Assembly (NCBI GenBank): GCA_947179485.1
Contig: OX359250.1
Location: 9,281,873-9,345,872 of the forward strand
From: Allacma fusca
Taxonomy: Eukaryota; Arthropoda; Collembola; Symphypleona; Sminthuridae
Length of the DNA stretch: 64,000 nucleotides
Direction: 5' to 3'
Each line of letters begins with the position of its first letter. Positions within the stretch are counted from its first letter, which is position 1. Shown piece after piece: positions 13,038-27,495 of this stretch. The notes below the pieces were generated by a model, which was given only the letters and a program-made list of their open reading frames with translations, was not told the DNA's origin and did not search any database. The translations under genes were made by a program, and so were the position numbers.

Positions 13038-15404
13038 TTCGGTCTGTAGATATTAATATCTATCTCACACGCTAAAAGAATCATGTAAACTATTGGACGC
13101 TACATGCTTAGGAATTTGCGAATTCACGTGTAAGCATTTTTCCGCATATATTTTATTTTTATTTTTTGTAGATATATGTATGTAAGTATAATTAGAAGAA
13201 ATCCTTATCCCTGTATAATCAAAAATTTAGTATGAGACTCCGTGAAGAGACATACGTATACGGATTTTTTAAATTAAAGACATAAAATGATCTGCAGTAA
13301 TCTCTAGGCTGTTTCAAGATACAAGCAAAATGGTTTACAGGACCTAATGTAACGCATCCTTAATGTATTTATATGTACGCATCGAGTTCAAATTGCTTTT
13401 AATGGAAACTGTTTGTGATCATTTTGCTTTTAATGAAAATGCTTTCTGGATCATTTTTCTTCTCCACCGACGAATTTATCCCCGTGTTTACTTTTCTCAT
13501 TTGGCAGGTATTGGCGAGACGGGATTCCTGAGAGTATTAACAAGTAGTGTAAGTGATCCAAGAAATAGGGTTAGCATTAAGTTAGGTTCACATTCCATAT
13601 GCTCACTAAATAAAATATTTTCGTCTAGCTTGAAAGTAAAAATCTAGATATAATTATCCTTCCCTTGTGAAGTACTACTCTAAAATCTGTGTACACTCGA
13701 AAGACCTATACCTGTTGTTGGTTGTATATAACGTGCGTATAATTACTTACTAGCATTATCCAGCATGGTGTACAATTTTGTAGTGAAAAGATTTGTAGGC
13801 AACACCGGCCCAAATAATTATTGTAAGCTCTGAACGTTCAGACTTTGGACTTGGGACAAATGGGTAATAATAACTGGTCATGTGTATATTTATGTATGTA
13901 CATAACGTACAATGCTCCTTGAAGGTGTCAATATTAACGAAGACGAAGTGAGTTTAAGTGTAAGGAGTAATAATCTGGGTTGTTTGTACTTAACTTCTTG
14001 ACGAAGAATATTTTTTTAGAGAGGATGACCTAAGGGAAGATTAGTAGATTCTTTGGGTATTTTGTGCTTGTGAGTAAAGAAAAATATGGATGATGATGCG
14101 GAGATCAAATTGACACATACTTATATGTACATTCTTTTGGGAATTCTCATCTGTTTCCAACCAAGTGTTGCAACAGTAGCAGTAAAATAAAATCAATTGC
14201 TATAAAAATCTCATATTTACAGTAACAGTCTATAATATGATAACACAGTGCATCGAAACACATAAGCTGCGATGCCATTCCCAGCAGTACCCCGCTTGGG
14301 GTGTCCTAAATCGTTGCAAAGCGACAATTTTATAGAGCTTGGAGTTGCATGGAAAAATAGGAAGGGTAGGATTTTTAGACTCAAAGTAAAAATAAAAGTA
14401 ATGTCATTTCTTATACATTAGTATAGCATAGAAATAAGGTTAGAATGCATATATGTTGAAAATATAGGGAAAAACATCCAAGTCATAATTAAAAGTCGTA
14501 ATGCATAAAGAGGCGCACGCTGTCAACAAAATAAGACACAATTTTACATAAAATGAACATTGATGAGCTGTAAAGGTAACAAACAGTACTGGCATGATAT
14601 ATGTATTAGGCTTAGGTTAAGAAAAATTAACATGAAGGGAGAAACTTTGATAAGGCATAGGTAAAGCATATTGAGGTGGTGGTGGTGTTGCTTGAGGACT
14701 GAACAGTGGAGGTTAAAGCAAAATCCTCTTCTTTGATATCCGTTTGTGTCCAGACTTTCACTTCTCTTCGGATTATTGGATTGCTCGGGGTTTGAGCTTT
14801 GAAGGATGTCATGTAACAGTAATACGGGCGGTTAGGGTGAAAAAATACTCTCTTGAGACGCTAGGTAGAAAATCGATAGGAGGCTCTTGAGAGACTTCCT
14901 CCTTGCTTTCCTTGATGTTCTGTAATATTGGATGTTAAGACTTGAGTCGCTCCCATGACTACATCTCCTTTAATACTTACCAATTATGATTGCCGACAGT
15001 TTTGTAGAATTTTTCCGCAATCTTTGTTACAGACAGGAAAAGGCTTGGAAGTTTACATAAAATCCTTTTTTTTTCTTCCCCCAGTTGTGTGAAGCTTGCT
15101 GAACGTAGTATACTTATGTGTAATATGGGAAAGTTGTAGGCTTTAATATGGATATTCGAGGAGAAATCTGAGAATTGCTGACAGTTCGAGGAAAATCAAT
15201 CAAGTTGGGAAAGAGAGTCTCCTTTCACTCCCATGCAAATCTTTGTAGTTACTTACATACATACTGACATATGTACATAAGTACATCCCTAGCATGGGGC
15301 TGTTGTTGGAAATCCATTTTTTTTATGTTTTGTGGAGAAGAGCGTGCTCGGGATTTATTATTCCGGATAACAATTCCGAGAGCTGGGTTATACGATGAAA
15401 GAGC

Positions 15405-15440
15405 ATGTGTGTGTGTGTGTGTGTGTGTGTGTGAGTGTGT
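15405..15440. repeat. (TG)n microsatellite
   Basis: TG dinucleotides with one GA interruption near 15433. Confidence 0.9.
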
Positions 15441-16823
15441 AGTGTACCTTCGGGAGGTGCTTATATTTGAGCGTGCAGTTCCCTGTGAAAATGATGAAAG
15501 GAAATTGGAAAGGAGTCGCACTTGTTGCCGGAGGTTTCAAAAAGACAATGTGGCCGACATTTCAATTTAAAATGTCTGTAGTGAACATGACTCCCGGAGT
15601 GTGTTACTTTTCTACGGGATGTTGACGGTACCTCTAATTTAAGTTGGGCTCTGTAACCTTTCCTCCTTTGCCATTTCCCTTTGTAAATTGAAATCGGATT
15701 TGGGGGAATGAGAGACGGGCTCGGGTGACATCCATATATGTCATGCCTATACTGTCTGTCCTGGAGTGATTAAATGGAATTTCTTACAATTAGATTGTAT
15801 ATAAATACTTGACTGGGAACCTAGTTTTTAATTTCTTTGAATCCGATGATTGATAACATACTATTATGAGTAATGATGAGTTCAATTCGCTTCAGAGTAT
15901 TTCCTGGTTTTGAACTATCCACACAGAAATACTTATGGGGCGGACTGGAAAAATGATACACAGTACAATTAAATGGGAAGAATAGGGATGGGAAACTCTG
16001 GTGAGTGGGAATTAAGTAAGTGTGTTAAAATCCAGTGGAGTGTCATTTAGCTTATTTAAATAATTATTGTAGTTAAAACATGTACGGAATTAATTAGTAT
16101 GTAAAACTAGGGGCTGTGTAGTTCTGGAGGATGGAGCTCTCCCTGTATTCTACAGTACCTCCAACTCGGTTTATCTTCTTGTCAGACGGGAGAGTCTAAC
16201 AATAAGTATTGGATTATTTGGCAGAATGTTGTAGAGATTAACTTCCCAGCCCTGCGAATATTGTGGAATAAATGAATCCTAAGCGTGTGGGTGCCAGGGA
16301 TTATGAATGTTTGTGATTTCAGGAAGAAGGGTGATTGTGCAAATACTACATGAGGGAAATCTATTACATCTATATAACGATGATGTGGTAGGATAATTAT
16401 GTTGGGACACGCCATCCGGACGCACATAACGGGGAAGTTTTGTCACAATATATGTAGTAGGAACAGAAAATGTAGGATGAACAGTTCCGGGGAAATTCCT
16501 CGTTTATTGCATTTGTAGCATAAAGGTGATAATACTTAGTTTCAGGGTTTTTTTTTTGATGAACAGGAACTTAGTTAGGATTTATATTTCCTTGAAGGTA
16601 GATATAATTATGGAATTTGGCTTTGGTGAAACTACAAGTTTCCAGGAAATGCATTTTTGCCAAGTGTAACAACAAGTTAATTCTATGGACAAAAAATAAT
16701 TACGTCACCCTGGGTTGAGGGCAAGACTTAAGGGAAATTAAAGATTAACGGAGGATTCGCTGGAGTATGCTCAATCTGCATGCATGATTTCTACTTTTGG
16801 TTGCAAAAAATACATCATTTCTT

Positions 16824-16849
16824 ACACACACACACACACACACACACAC
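16824..16849. repeat. (CA)n microsatellite
   Basis: About 13 CA units. It is the main CA-oriented tract in the left half, where TG orientation otherwise dominates. Confidence 0.9.
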
Positions 16850-17661
16850 GACTCGCAACCTCGACTACCCAACGATACGGCCCTCTTTGTATTTTTACTG
16901 CTATTTGCATCTAGAAATCAATAGCGGTCTGTGAGTCACCAGAATTGTTGGTGAACTGTGATGTGGGAGGAGAGCTGAATCATCGTTTTTATGTGACTAT
17001 AAAGACTTTTATTTACTTAGTTGCTCTCCTACCATATCCCCAAGACTTTAATTGTAATGATATGACTTGAGTTTTAGAGTAAAATTGGTCTTGTCACCAC
17101 ATTATTTTAATGGATGTCTTTATCTTTTTTTTTATCGAATTGAAGTCGACTGTGTGGGCTCAAAATGAATAAACAGACGTTGGACTGGTTGGACGACCTG
17201 GTATAAATTCTTTTCTGAGGCTAAGTGGGCCTTTTGTTATTGTAGAAGACAGAGAACGTTTTTTTTTATTTTGACAGGAAATTTATTTACAAATTTTAGT
17301 TTTGTAACAACCAGTCCGCACCGCACCGTGTCAAGACTCCTGTTTTTTTTTGCAAGACCTTTTTAATGTATCAGCGTAAATAATTCAATTATTTGTTATT
17401 CAAAGGCTGGAGTTGTAGTTGTAGCAGTTGATTTTATGGAACTTGTGCTATTTTTTTTATCTTCATGTAGGTTTAATTATTTTTTACGAAAGGAGGGACA
17501 GCTCTTCCGCCAGGAATGTTGGCTTGTTATTTGTTCCTTCATCAAAACATTCCACTTTGCTCTGAAGTTATTTCCAGAGTCTGACAGCATCTTTGCTCAT
17601 GGGAGTTCCTCATGAGATCATTGGATACTTTTTTAATTGAGTTTGTCTGGAGGTCTGGGTC

Positions 17662-17690
17662 ATGTGTGTGTGTGTGTGTGTGTGTGTGTT
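17662..17690. repeat. (TG)n microsatellite
   Basis: Uninterrupted TG dinucleotide repeat. Confidence 0.9.
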
Positions 17691-20600
17691 TGTACTTGTA
17701 GTGTCCAGACACATGACTGTGGAGGTTCTCAGCTATGGGCAGGTTTATATCCTAGTATCCCAGCTGCCTTTTCTCTTGCTGTGTAAATACGATGACGTTC
17801 AAAGATCCTCAGACTCACAATCAGTCAGGGATTTCTTTCAACTCTGTGTAATACAGATAGTCATACTTTAATTGAGCTGTATTAATTAATCCGAGCTAAA
17901 CACTGATATGTATTAGATACGGATTTTGATGTCCCCAAAGTCTATCCGGAAGGTTGCGCCCTGCCTGTAATCATAAGTAATAAGTCAATCTCAATTCATA
18001 TTAGTCAAGATTAGGAAGATTAGGTGTGGTTGTAATTTGGGATTGGAAGTATGGGAAGTCTTCCTCTTGTGTCTTACTACTCAAGTTATGGCTATGCTTA
18101 TAGATACTGTCCTATAGATACTCATACAAGGGAGTTTTCTTCCAAGTTTTCCATCTCCCGTATGATTATATATGCCCTAATTAATAATTACTTCAGTAGA
18201 AGTAGGCATTGCTCCGCCGGATTCAGCACTATATATAGTGATTAATGAGGAAGGGAAAAGAAGTTTTGACTGGTGAGTTCATTGGAAACCATCCGGATGA
18301 TGGGAATTTGATTATACAGACGTGTGTGTTTGTAAACGAGGGATTTATGTAATTATATGTAGTTTCGAATCAGTCAGGGTATGAAGAACATATAAGTACA
18401 GCACTGATTCGTTAAGCCTCTGATATTGTTAGTGTCCAAGCCTACCCATATATCATGTAAATAACTTTCAAAAAACAAAACCACTGTAAACAAAGTGTGA
18501 TCCTGAAATTCGGAATTATTCACTCTCTCCATGTTTTGTGGGGGTAATTAGGTTATAATGTATGAAGTAACTTAAAGTAATTTTATTTTGTTTTTACTTA
18601 CTGTTTACATAATTGCTTGTATGTGTGTATATGGAACTCGAGTTGAAGTATGGAGGAATGGGTAGTTCAAAGTTGGGAATTATTGCGAAAGTCTAAAGAA
18701 TAATAATAATTTTATTCTGATGAGGATGGTTTTTATGATTGCGAAGAGAGATAAGGAACGTGGAGTTTTTTGTATGATGTAATAAAAAATGTATGGTACT
18801 ATGAAGTTGGAAACAATCAAAATTTTGACGTCTCTTTGGATGGGAAAGGGGAGTGTTGGGGACGTGGAGACAGTTTTTAATGCTGGGCATGAAAATTCCT
18901 CAATGACTCCCTTTTGTTGTACAAAATAGAACTCTTGGAGATAATGTGATGCCTGTGAAGGTTATCTCTTTTTAATAACAAAAGGAAATATTTGCTTGTC
19001 ATATTCCTCTAGAATTATTATTATTATTTTATTATTATATGTATGCATACAGTGTGTATATCTAGGAGATGATAATCATCTTGAAATGAAAACTGGATGA
19101 CATTTTATTGACACTCTGTCTGATATTTAGGATCTCATATGAAATGAGAGGCCTTCAGGAGTGTTCGGTTTTGTTTTTCCTAAAATATAGCCCTGCTGTT
19201 CTGTGGGGAAGTATCAGTGGCGAATGTGCAGTGGGGTAATAGGTAATAATTATTATTATGTTCTACCACTTGAGTGCAGGTTTCATTTTAGGTTTAGAGA
19301 GATAGGAGATTCAATTCAGAAAGGAAGGGCTACGGGTTGTAAAGACCACAATAATTATTACAAAGTTCGAGGAATGTCTTCACCTCATCCATCAGCGGCT
19401 CTTGTTCCCTATATATAGGTACATAATTATATATCCGAAATAACCCACTCTTCCTCTATGGTATAGAGATATGGGCCTTTCGGAAATAATTATGGGATGA
19501 TTATGAAATTATTGTTTAGAATTCTCTGGTGGTCGTATTTCAGTCATAGAGAGTTTATAATTGAATATATTTTGCACGTATATTATTGAGAGTTGAAAGG
19601 AATTTGTTTCCAGGTTCAGCCTTCAATGATATAATAATTGCACTCAGGGTTAGGGGTTTATGATAAAAATCAAATTATGAAATGTACAAATGGGCTCTAT
19701 AGGACATTAACAATCTACAAATCGTCTACTTCCTCCCTTCGAATGTTGTTTTTGCTTTAACTTCATTGAGGGGTTAGTTTTGTCAAAATAAAATAATGCT
19801 GGATGATTAATATTTCGTGGAAAAAATCTGGGTCTATCGGGATGTTTTCTCCGTGTTGTTGAAATTACTAGTGTATGTATATGTAAGTGGGGAAGTGGTG
19901 GGTTTTGGCTTTCTGACAAATCGTTGCGGTGAAGGAACCTCCGGGTGTGAGAGTACATCTATAGATCCGTTGCCCTCTTACAAATTCCAGAATAATAATA
20001 ATTTATTCTTCTTAACTGGGCTATAAATGGAAATAATAATTATGGAATTCTACATTCGTCACATTGCGAAAACCAATGTAAGCGTGTGGATTTCCTCGGA
20101 ATTAATTGTGAAAGATCATTTTGTTGTTGACAAGAGCATTTTGCCCCGCATGGGGAAATTAACCTACTATCGATTTGGACTTGTCATTTCCTGGTGAAAC
20201 CCTCATGTAATACTACATGTGTCATTAATTGCTTTTAAATTGCCTTTTGAGGTTCTGCTAATTGCGCACGTGCATATTGGTAATCATTTGCCAGGAGTGT
20301 TGTTTTTCTTTAACTTGTTCCATAGGGATAATAATGTCTTGTAACGTAGTATTTGTAGCAAAGTCTTCCTTCCTCGTGGATGTTGGACTATGATTGGGAG
20401 ATTGGAATGAGCAATTTTAAATTCTGAAAATTGCAATTTTCCCAAAAATACCATGACTGTTGCTCCATTCCCATGACTTTTGAATCCAGAGTTTTGGAAC
20501 TAGGTAGCGGGATAAAATAAATTTTGGTAAACCTGGGGAAGGATTTGCGAAATCATGGGGGAAGTTGAGATTTTCGATTATCCCGCCGTATACTTACTTA

Positions 20601-22189
20601 CTTATATGAGCTAGAGGAAGGGGGATAAATCCTTTCTTGGCTCCCCTGTACATGTGTATGAGAAGCAATTGTTAGTTGTTTGAAATTAAATGTCGGTAGT
20701 TTTTTTTTGCTCTAGCAATAAAAATCATCCTCTGAAGTAAGTATTATGTGGAGCTATAAATGAGTTCCCAGGAACGTTACATGTTTCATTTGAATTTACA
20801 TGATTGCATATGATATGAAATTCTCTCCGGTTTAAGCATTCCGGCTCTAACGAGGAATGAAACTGGAAGCATTTAGCATTTTAAAATGTGTTTTATACGA
20901 AGCTGGCTCTCCTCGGGTGATGAGATGAACAAAAGCCTTACATCTGACACATTTACATTTAAAAGCATTAGAGGTTAATTGCATCCCCTTCTTCAGAAGG
21001 TACCGAGGGAAGGGAATATCTTCCAAATTGCTTCTCTCCATGCATACCTAAATATGTATTGTGTATAAAGGATGACCGGAATCATTGCCCCCCCCTCCCT
21101 TCCCGCTCTTTTGTAGCACAATTTTGCTGGCTTTCCAGAGAGCTATCTATCTAAATAGATCCCTAAGTTGAGAATTTTGAAAATGGCATATCAAAAGAGG
21201 AGCACTTTTTTTTTGAAATTCTTAAAAATAATCTAACTTTGTTTCACGTTTTTGTCCATCCCCCCTCTCTCTCTCTCTCTTCTTCGAATATTTTGCGTGT
21301 AACTCCTGTATGTAGGGCAAATAACGGAGGGGGGTTTGGGGGACAAATGATTCTGGTTCCATTGTACATAATTTCCTAGAGATCTTTTACAAGATTCTTG
21401 CCAGTTGTTAAAATTTTAATCAGGAAGTTTACAACTGCTTGGAAAGGGGCGCAACGAAGGACAACTTTATCAAAATTATCCAGCAGGCACCAGCTTAACA
21501 TGAAGTAAAAGTTTATGTGTTTATTTCATGCTCAGATTTTATGACAAAGTTCTAGCATACTCATGCTGGTTACCTATGTACATATGTATAAAATATTATG
21601 TGCATATATAGTAGTGGTCGGAAGTTTGTCTTGACTATGGCGCTGAATTAAGTGTAATATGTGGATTTAATGTCGGTGGAGAATATAGAATTTCTAATTT
21701 TCATTTAGCTCTACTACATAGCAACAACACGCACGATTTGAGAGCTTTTTTTCTTTGTATTAGTTTGCATGGGTCTTTCAAACGACGGAGGACTATTAGA
21801 AGAAAATAGGATACAAGTATGCGTAGCGTTGTTGTTTCTATATTCTATTAAAAATAACGACAGTTTTAAATCCATGGGTCATGGTATACTAGGAGACATG
21901 AAAGCGTAATTTTCGTATTCTTTTATGTACATGTGAGCCCTAAGCTCTACAAATGGACAATTTTAGTTCTAGTCAGAGAAAGTTTCATAAACTTTCCAGG
22001 GACAGTATTTCCTAGCTAAGGTAGGTATTGTTTGTCGTTGGGATGCTTTTACTTTAAAAGAGTTGACAGCTCTTATTACATATGACTCAGCCTTTTTCCC
22101 CCTCTGTTTCCACACAATTACGTGTAGTAGCAGTCCACATAAGCAGCACACGTACTTTTTGTGAGCCGTAAAATATTGAGGTAGGGTAG

Positions 22190-23300
22190 GCAAGAAGGCA
22201 GTGCAGAATTATATTAGTCTCTCTCTCTCTCTCTCTCTCTGTAAACTCACTCGTAAGAAATACAAGAAGTTTAAGGGCACTGCACGAAGGAGTCTGTCTG
22301 ATTCGTTTTTGCTCGTAAAGAGCACAAGCTTTTCGTACTGTACTGATCCAGCTTGGCTTACTCATTTCTCCCACCCACTCTCGCTCTTCCGAAGTGAAGA
22401 CGGTCTCTGTTTCCTTGACTACGTGCCGGGCTACATACTCATGAAGATGAGTGTTATCAAGATTATTGAAAATTATTATTATTCCATGTGAAATGATGGA
22501 TATATTATTGTGAATATTACTTTTATTATGAAGTACTACTATATATCATCATGGATATTAATTTTGGCTATTGTAATCCGATGAAGCCTTAACCAATATG
22601 AATTCGTAAGCTGGTGCGGCTGCTCCTCTTGCTAGTTCTGTTTCTGCTTCTGCTTCTGCTTCTGCTAGTGTTGAGATGTCTGCTACGATGAGATGATTCG
22701 GGATTTAGTCGTCGCGCAATATTTAAAGACTAAATTTTCTTTTAATACGTAACGACGTACATATACCTATACATACACGAAGGACAATTCGGTGTCTGGT
22801 TTGTTTAGGAGAACGACTAGCAATAAAGCAGACATTTGTTGGTATCTCTTTCTCTCTCTCTCTCTCTCCATTGGTGCTAATACTAAGAGTACGTTGAGTA
22901 TTATGTTGCATTGTAGTATCTCCTGCTACTACTATGTATTTTATTATGCAGTGCGCGGCCAGAGTATAAATATAGAAGCGGGCTGTATTTACCTATAAGT
23001 ACGGTGAGGATATTATTGGCGTAATTTCGCCCTCCTACCACTTGGCTACTATGTATACATACATATGTACATATGTGTATGAACGTTTCTTGCCTAGTAC
23101 AACAACGGCTTGTGTGTGTGTGTGTGTGTGTGACGCAAGGAGAAAATCAATGACTCTTGGATTCAATATGTAAGGCTCTCCTCACTCAAAATAGGACTTG
23201 ACGAAAGAGCCCAGTATGAATGCACTATAGTACTTACATATATATTTTGTCAGACTAAAGTCTCTATATATATAAGTAGATTTCTGCACCTGGGAAAAAA
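22190..23300. other. Higher-complexity patch with short repeats, function unknown
   Basis: This patch has a more even base composition than its surroundings. It contains two (CT)n tracts (about 22218-22241 and 22850-22868), a short TTCTGC hexamer array near 22640-22670, a TATAAATA motif near 22963 and a (TG)n tract at about 23111-23132. A 96-codon + strand frame (22201-22491) crosses it, but its first part is repeat-derived and it resembles nothing known to me. A transcription start or non-coding exon is possible and not shown. Confidence 0.3.
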
Positions 23301-23616
23301 AAAGTAAAAGTTTAGTAAATAAAGTTCGTTTTCATTACAACCACCCTCTTTTTGTCATTATTTTCTATGGTCTTTTCAAAGTATGAAAAAGGGTTTTATT
23401 CTCTGCATGGGATGCACTATTTCCTTCCGTTGTTCAAATGTGGGGTTCTACAGTTCATATATTGGTCTGAAGTTTCCCGATAACTGGATTTGGCTTGGCC
23501 TAGCAAGTACTCATGATCGTGTAGGAAATGAAGCCAATTCTAGAAAACTGCAAGTGCAGGCAGCAGGGCTCTTTTGCAGTTGATGTTGAAGAAACCGGAA
23601 TTTTTCTGGTATTTTC

Positions 23617-23639
23617 TCTCTCTCTCTCTCTCTCTCTCT
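23617..23639. repeat. (CT)n microsatellite
   Basis: About 11 CT units in intron-like sequence. Confidence 0.9.
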
Positions 23640-24152
23640 TTTGCTCTTGCTCTTTCTTGAGAGAGTGGTTTGGATTGGCCTTGTGCAATCCGAACTCATT
23701 CATTTGTAAAAGTTCTTATAGACGGTATCCTATAAGTATATGTGTGCTAGGTATATGTGAGGAAGGTGGCCTCGGCCAAAATGCTGAAGTAGCGAGTTGC
23801 AATTCCAAGCAGTGTCCCATGTCCCATTACGTATAATATCTTCATCATTTTGGATATGGATATTTAAGGGAAATATGATGCAGTTATTTCAAGGGTAGGA
23901 GTAAGTTTATAAGAAAAAAGTTTTTATATCCACTTTCTTTGGGAACAGAAACATTGTCGGTGAAGAGGCAGGTGGATCATCATACAAGGTTTGAATGCAT
24001 TTTATGGAGCATCTGCAAATTTTGTTTTTAGTCGAAAATGCAACTAGATCCATGAAGCGAAGCCTCTTCACTGACCCTGTGAGTGAGGCATGCCTGAGTA
24101 TTTCTTCCTGCAACCTTGCAATCTTTGGGGTATATGCTGTAAAGTGTAGATA

Positions 24153-24186
24153 GGTGTGTGTGTGTGTGTGTGTGTGTCTCTCTCTA
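24153..24186. repeat. Compound (TG)n-(TC)n microsatellite
   Basis: A TG run followed immediately by a short TC run. Confidence 0.85.
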
Positions 24187-26217
24187 TAGACATAAAAGGC
24201 TGCACTTGACTTCGTAACTCGGCTAATGCATTTCTTGAACTAGTGCCATTTATCTCGGGACTCGGCACTCTGCCCCACACCTGAGAAAGTCAGTGTTACG
24301 GGAAATGGATCCGAACTTGAGATCCCAAACTGTTCATTACCATTTTAGCCTTGAGCAATTAATAAGCATGTGTCCAGGTGTTCTCACGAGATTCTGGGAA
24401 TAATTTGAAAATAATTTCACTGGTTCCATACACAATGTCTCAGTAATTACTTTTTGAAAGGTAACTTCAGTAATAGTTATTAATCATTGATGATATAGTA
24501 GAGTAGAGGTCTGGGTTTATGTTGATCCATATAATTACCAGGGTGTGCATATATTAAGAGGTACACACACTTATAGGAGAACTTGATCTTGAATAACGTT
24601 GGCACTGTTGGCAGCGTTCTCCGCATTTGGAAGAGTTCCGACACACATTGCACGACGGTGTCTTGTAATTTGGAAATATAAAGAGGGGAAGAAATCGGAA
24701 GGAACGGTGTAAACTTGTTGGGCATTTAGTTGTTACAGTTGGTATATAATTCTGTAATATGTAGTAAACTAATTATTCTGAGTCATTGGGTAGGAAGGGC
24801 TTACTTTGATGATGGGTGAATTTTAAAAAATAGAGCTGGGGTTTGATGCTTTTGATGTATTATTGACATGTGGTTGGTTATTATTTCCACTTGGTTGGGA
24901 TATCAGTTGCAGGTGTACTTTACTCGTCCGCTGTTTATCCCGAGCGTGTGTTGAGTTAAATTAATCGCACTCCCACCATGTTTTCCTTTGGATCATCAAT
25001 ATGCATGATGTCACCAGTCCCCATGTAGTTCTTCCCCCTGACAAGAGAAAAGAGCGCAGAACTTTCATGGTAATAATTAAAATATTGCATACTAGCTCAG
25101 CTCGTGTGTATGCAAGTCTCGACTGTCGCTTCAAGTTCTCTATTTAAATTTTATTTTGTACAGATAGTCTTACCGTGAGGTTCTTTCATCCTCACGTACT
25201 TTTTTTAATATTCTATATGCATATGTATATATATATACACGGACATTTATTCCATGTGACGTCCTGTTATTACAATTTATGATCAGACTCGAGGTCAACA
25301 CTACTTCTGTTGGATTGGTTAGTGACAAGTGAAACATTACAGACTCTATGAAGGATTTATCTCATAATATGAGTGAATGAATACACTTGACAAGCTTCCC
25401 AGCCATTGCCGTCTAAATATACATCGTCATGTCTATATTTAGAGGATGAAAATTGCTTTATTTCACAATGATACACTGTTTGTTATGGTACTGGCCCACT
25501 GGAATATTATGGAATGGATCTCGAAACCACAATCATAATTATTATTATTACAGTAAGGCTTAATGTTTAGAATCTGTGCCCTGCCGTCTTCAAACTTCGG
25601 TCTGTTGATGTTTCCAGTTTCCACTTCATTCTTCCTCGATACTTTGTAAACTAACTATCTATATGAAACATTTGTGGGCATGGCAAATGGTTAAAGCAAA
25701 GAAGACCTTTTCCTAAAAACAGAGGTGTAACGACACTCCTAATGTTCTATTTGAAGCACGTGTTAATCTTTTTTCCCCCCTGATATCGTTCCACAGTTCT
25801 TTGAGACATCTCATGCTAAATGATATAGTCCCTCCTCCAAGGAAGCAGTAAATGCACTCGGAGTGGTCGTTGGTGGAAAAGCAAGTCCCTTAATGACATT
25901 AGTGATCGTGTATTCGTTTCTATCGTAGTTACGTGATTTTATAACAATTGCCACTGCTATTGAAAATAGGGAAGGCAAGAATAGAATTATTACCTTAGGC
26001 AAAGTACATAACGCATGTATCGATATATAGTTTCTATCTTGTAAAAACCAGTATGAGACAATTGTCTTTAATGGACTAACCGTTGAGATACTGGTTTTGA
26101 AAAAGTTCGTAGGGACATTTCATAGGATCTGAAGGTGATAAAAAAATGCTCAGTTAATATCCCTTTTCCAGCCCGTTCCGCCAGTGGCAACTTTCCGACC
26201 ATTATTTTGTGCTACTA

Positions 26218-26236
26218 AGAGAGAGAGAGAGAGAGA
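26218..26236. repeat. (GA)n microsatellite
   Basis: Short AG dinucleotide run. It is one of few purine-rich dinucleotide tracts on the + strand left of NRBP. Confidence 0.85.
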
Positions 26237-27495
26237 GGACGTGATAAAACACATGGGGACTCTCTATGTGTGTATGTAACTGTGATTTATTTTTCAAGGA
26301 ATGAATAAACTTTTCCTTACTTCAGTCTAATTTATTACTGCTCTCCTCTCGACCTAATAAGTAAAACAGCTGACACGGCAGGATGATTAAAGCGAAATAT
26401 TAGCATAGGCATGAGGAAAGAAAAATAGGAGAATATTTCCTGTCCTTGCAATTTCCTCACTATAAGTTTCATGGTGTGTGAGTATCTATCTCGTTGGGAT
26501 AGGGTCTGGAACTTGAGCTTATTTTGTTGCAAAAATTACTCCAACGCCACCTTTGAAAGAGTTGAAAAAGTTTGCAGTGATTGGCAAATTTGTAGTTAGA
26601 GGAAGCCGTGGGCTGCTAAAAATTCCCCGTACCTCTCTCGTTTTATATGCTACAGCCGGATTAAATGTTGGAGATTACTAAAAATCCGTTGTCGTTTGTC
26701 ATATGTGACTGGGGAAGGATGTCTTTCTTTTCATGCAGATTTTTCTTTTTAACATACATATTCTACAAAGGGTTCAAGTGCAGGATGATTGTCATAGGCT
26801 CATGCTAGAAACGTCTTCAAATGGAAAATGTGGAAGCACTTTGTAGTAGTATGTATAGATTCTGCTTGTAAGAATTTCTTTGGGTCGCGTTGCTGTTTCA
26901 TGGGACGTCAATTATTACGCCCACTGAAATGTAAATAAAGGGGTGATAAGTACTTACTTACTTATGTGGTGTTCCGCATAATTTTTGACATTAATTCCTA
27001 TTTTTCTCACGATTTATAGCAACACCTTTTTGACATTCCATGACATGAATACAAAGACCGCAACCAGCATAATTCATATCAACAGCAAATGTCATGATTT
27101 TTTTTAGCTAAAGATAGGTTTTAAAGTCGCATTTGTCATTCAGATTTAGTGATGTTTTTATTAGGACATACTGTATGGTAATCACCTTCTTGTCATGTTG
27201 ATATTCTACGTTGGCATTGTGCACACTGCACAGATGAAGTAATTAGTGCAAATTTTATTTGTCTTGTTTGTTCCGTACTTACTTGTTCCGGAAATAATTC
27301 AAGGTGGGAGTTAATGAGACATGTTATGACGAACACCCTGTGTACTACGATGAGTCTTTTTACATGTGTCGAAACGTTATTTTTTGGGCAATTTTGGGCT
27401 TGTGAGATGATCAAATTTAGGCGTGAACCTCTAAATTTGTACTATGGTCACAATTCAATGATCCAGATTATATATGTTTTTTTTGTATGTTGCAG

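Larger units (their letters stand above)
8077..22190. other. No gene recognised; intron-like sequence with microsatellites
   Basis: Continuation of the T/G-rich, stop-dense sequence. I examined the longer frames (9594-9958, 13363-13647, 15249-15570) and saw no family resemblance or plausible exon structure. Notable contents are simple repeats, listed separately, a run of G at 10021-10032, a run of C at 11229-11241, and a perfect 14-base palindrome of the form CACTATATATAGTG near 18226-18239. Likely intron or upstream flank of NRBP. Confidence 0.5.
23300..27495. other. No gene recognised; intron sequence leading to the first visible NRBP exon
   Basis: Stop-dense, T-rich sequence with small microsatellites at 23617-23639, 24153-24186 and 26218-26236. 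It ends in a T-rich tract and AG acceptor directly before 27496, where NRBP coding sequence starts in phase 0. No earlier NRBP exon could be identified. Confidence 0.6.

Noticed and set aside
14280-14345. Small hairpins (CCCC-GCTT-GGGG and a neighbour), considered as a structured RNA
   Set aside because: Stems are short and no match to snRNA, tRNA or spliced-leader features is visible.
22087-22491. 95-96 codon frames on both strands around a (CT)n tract
   Set aside because: Partly repeat-encoded, with no family resemblance and no exon structure.
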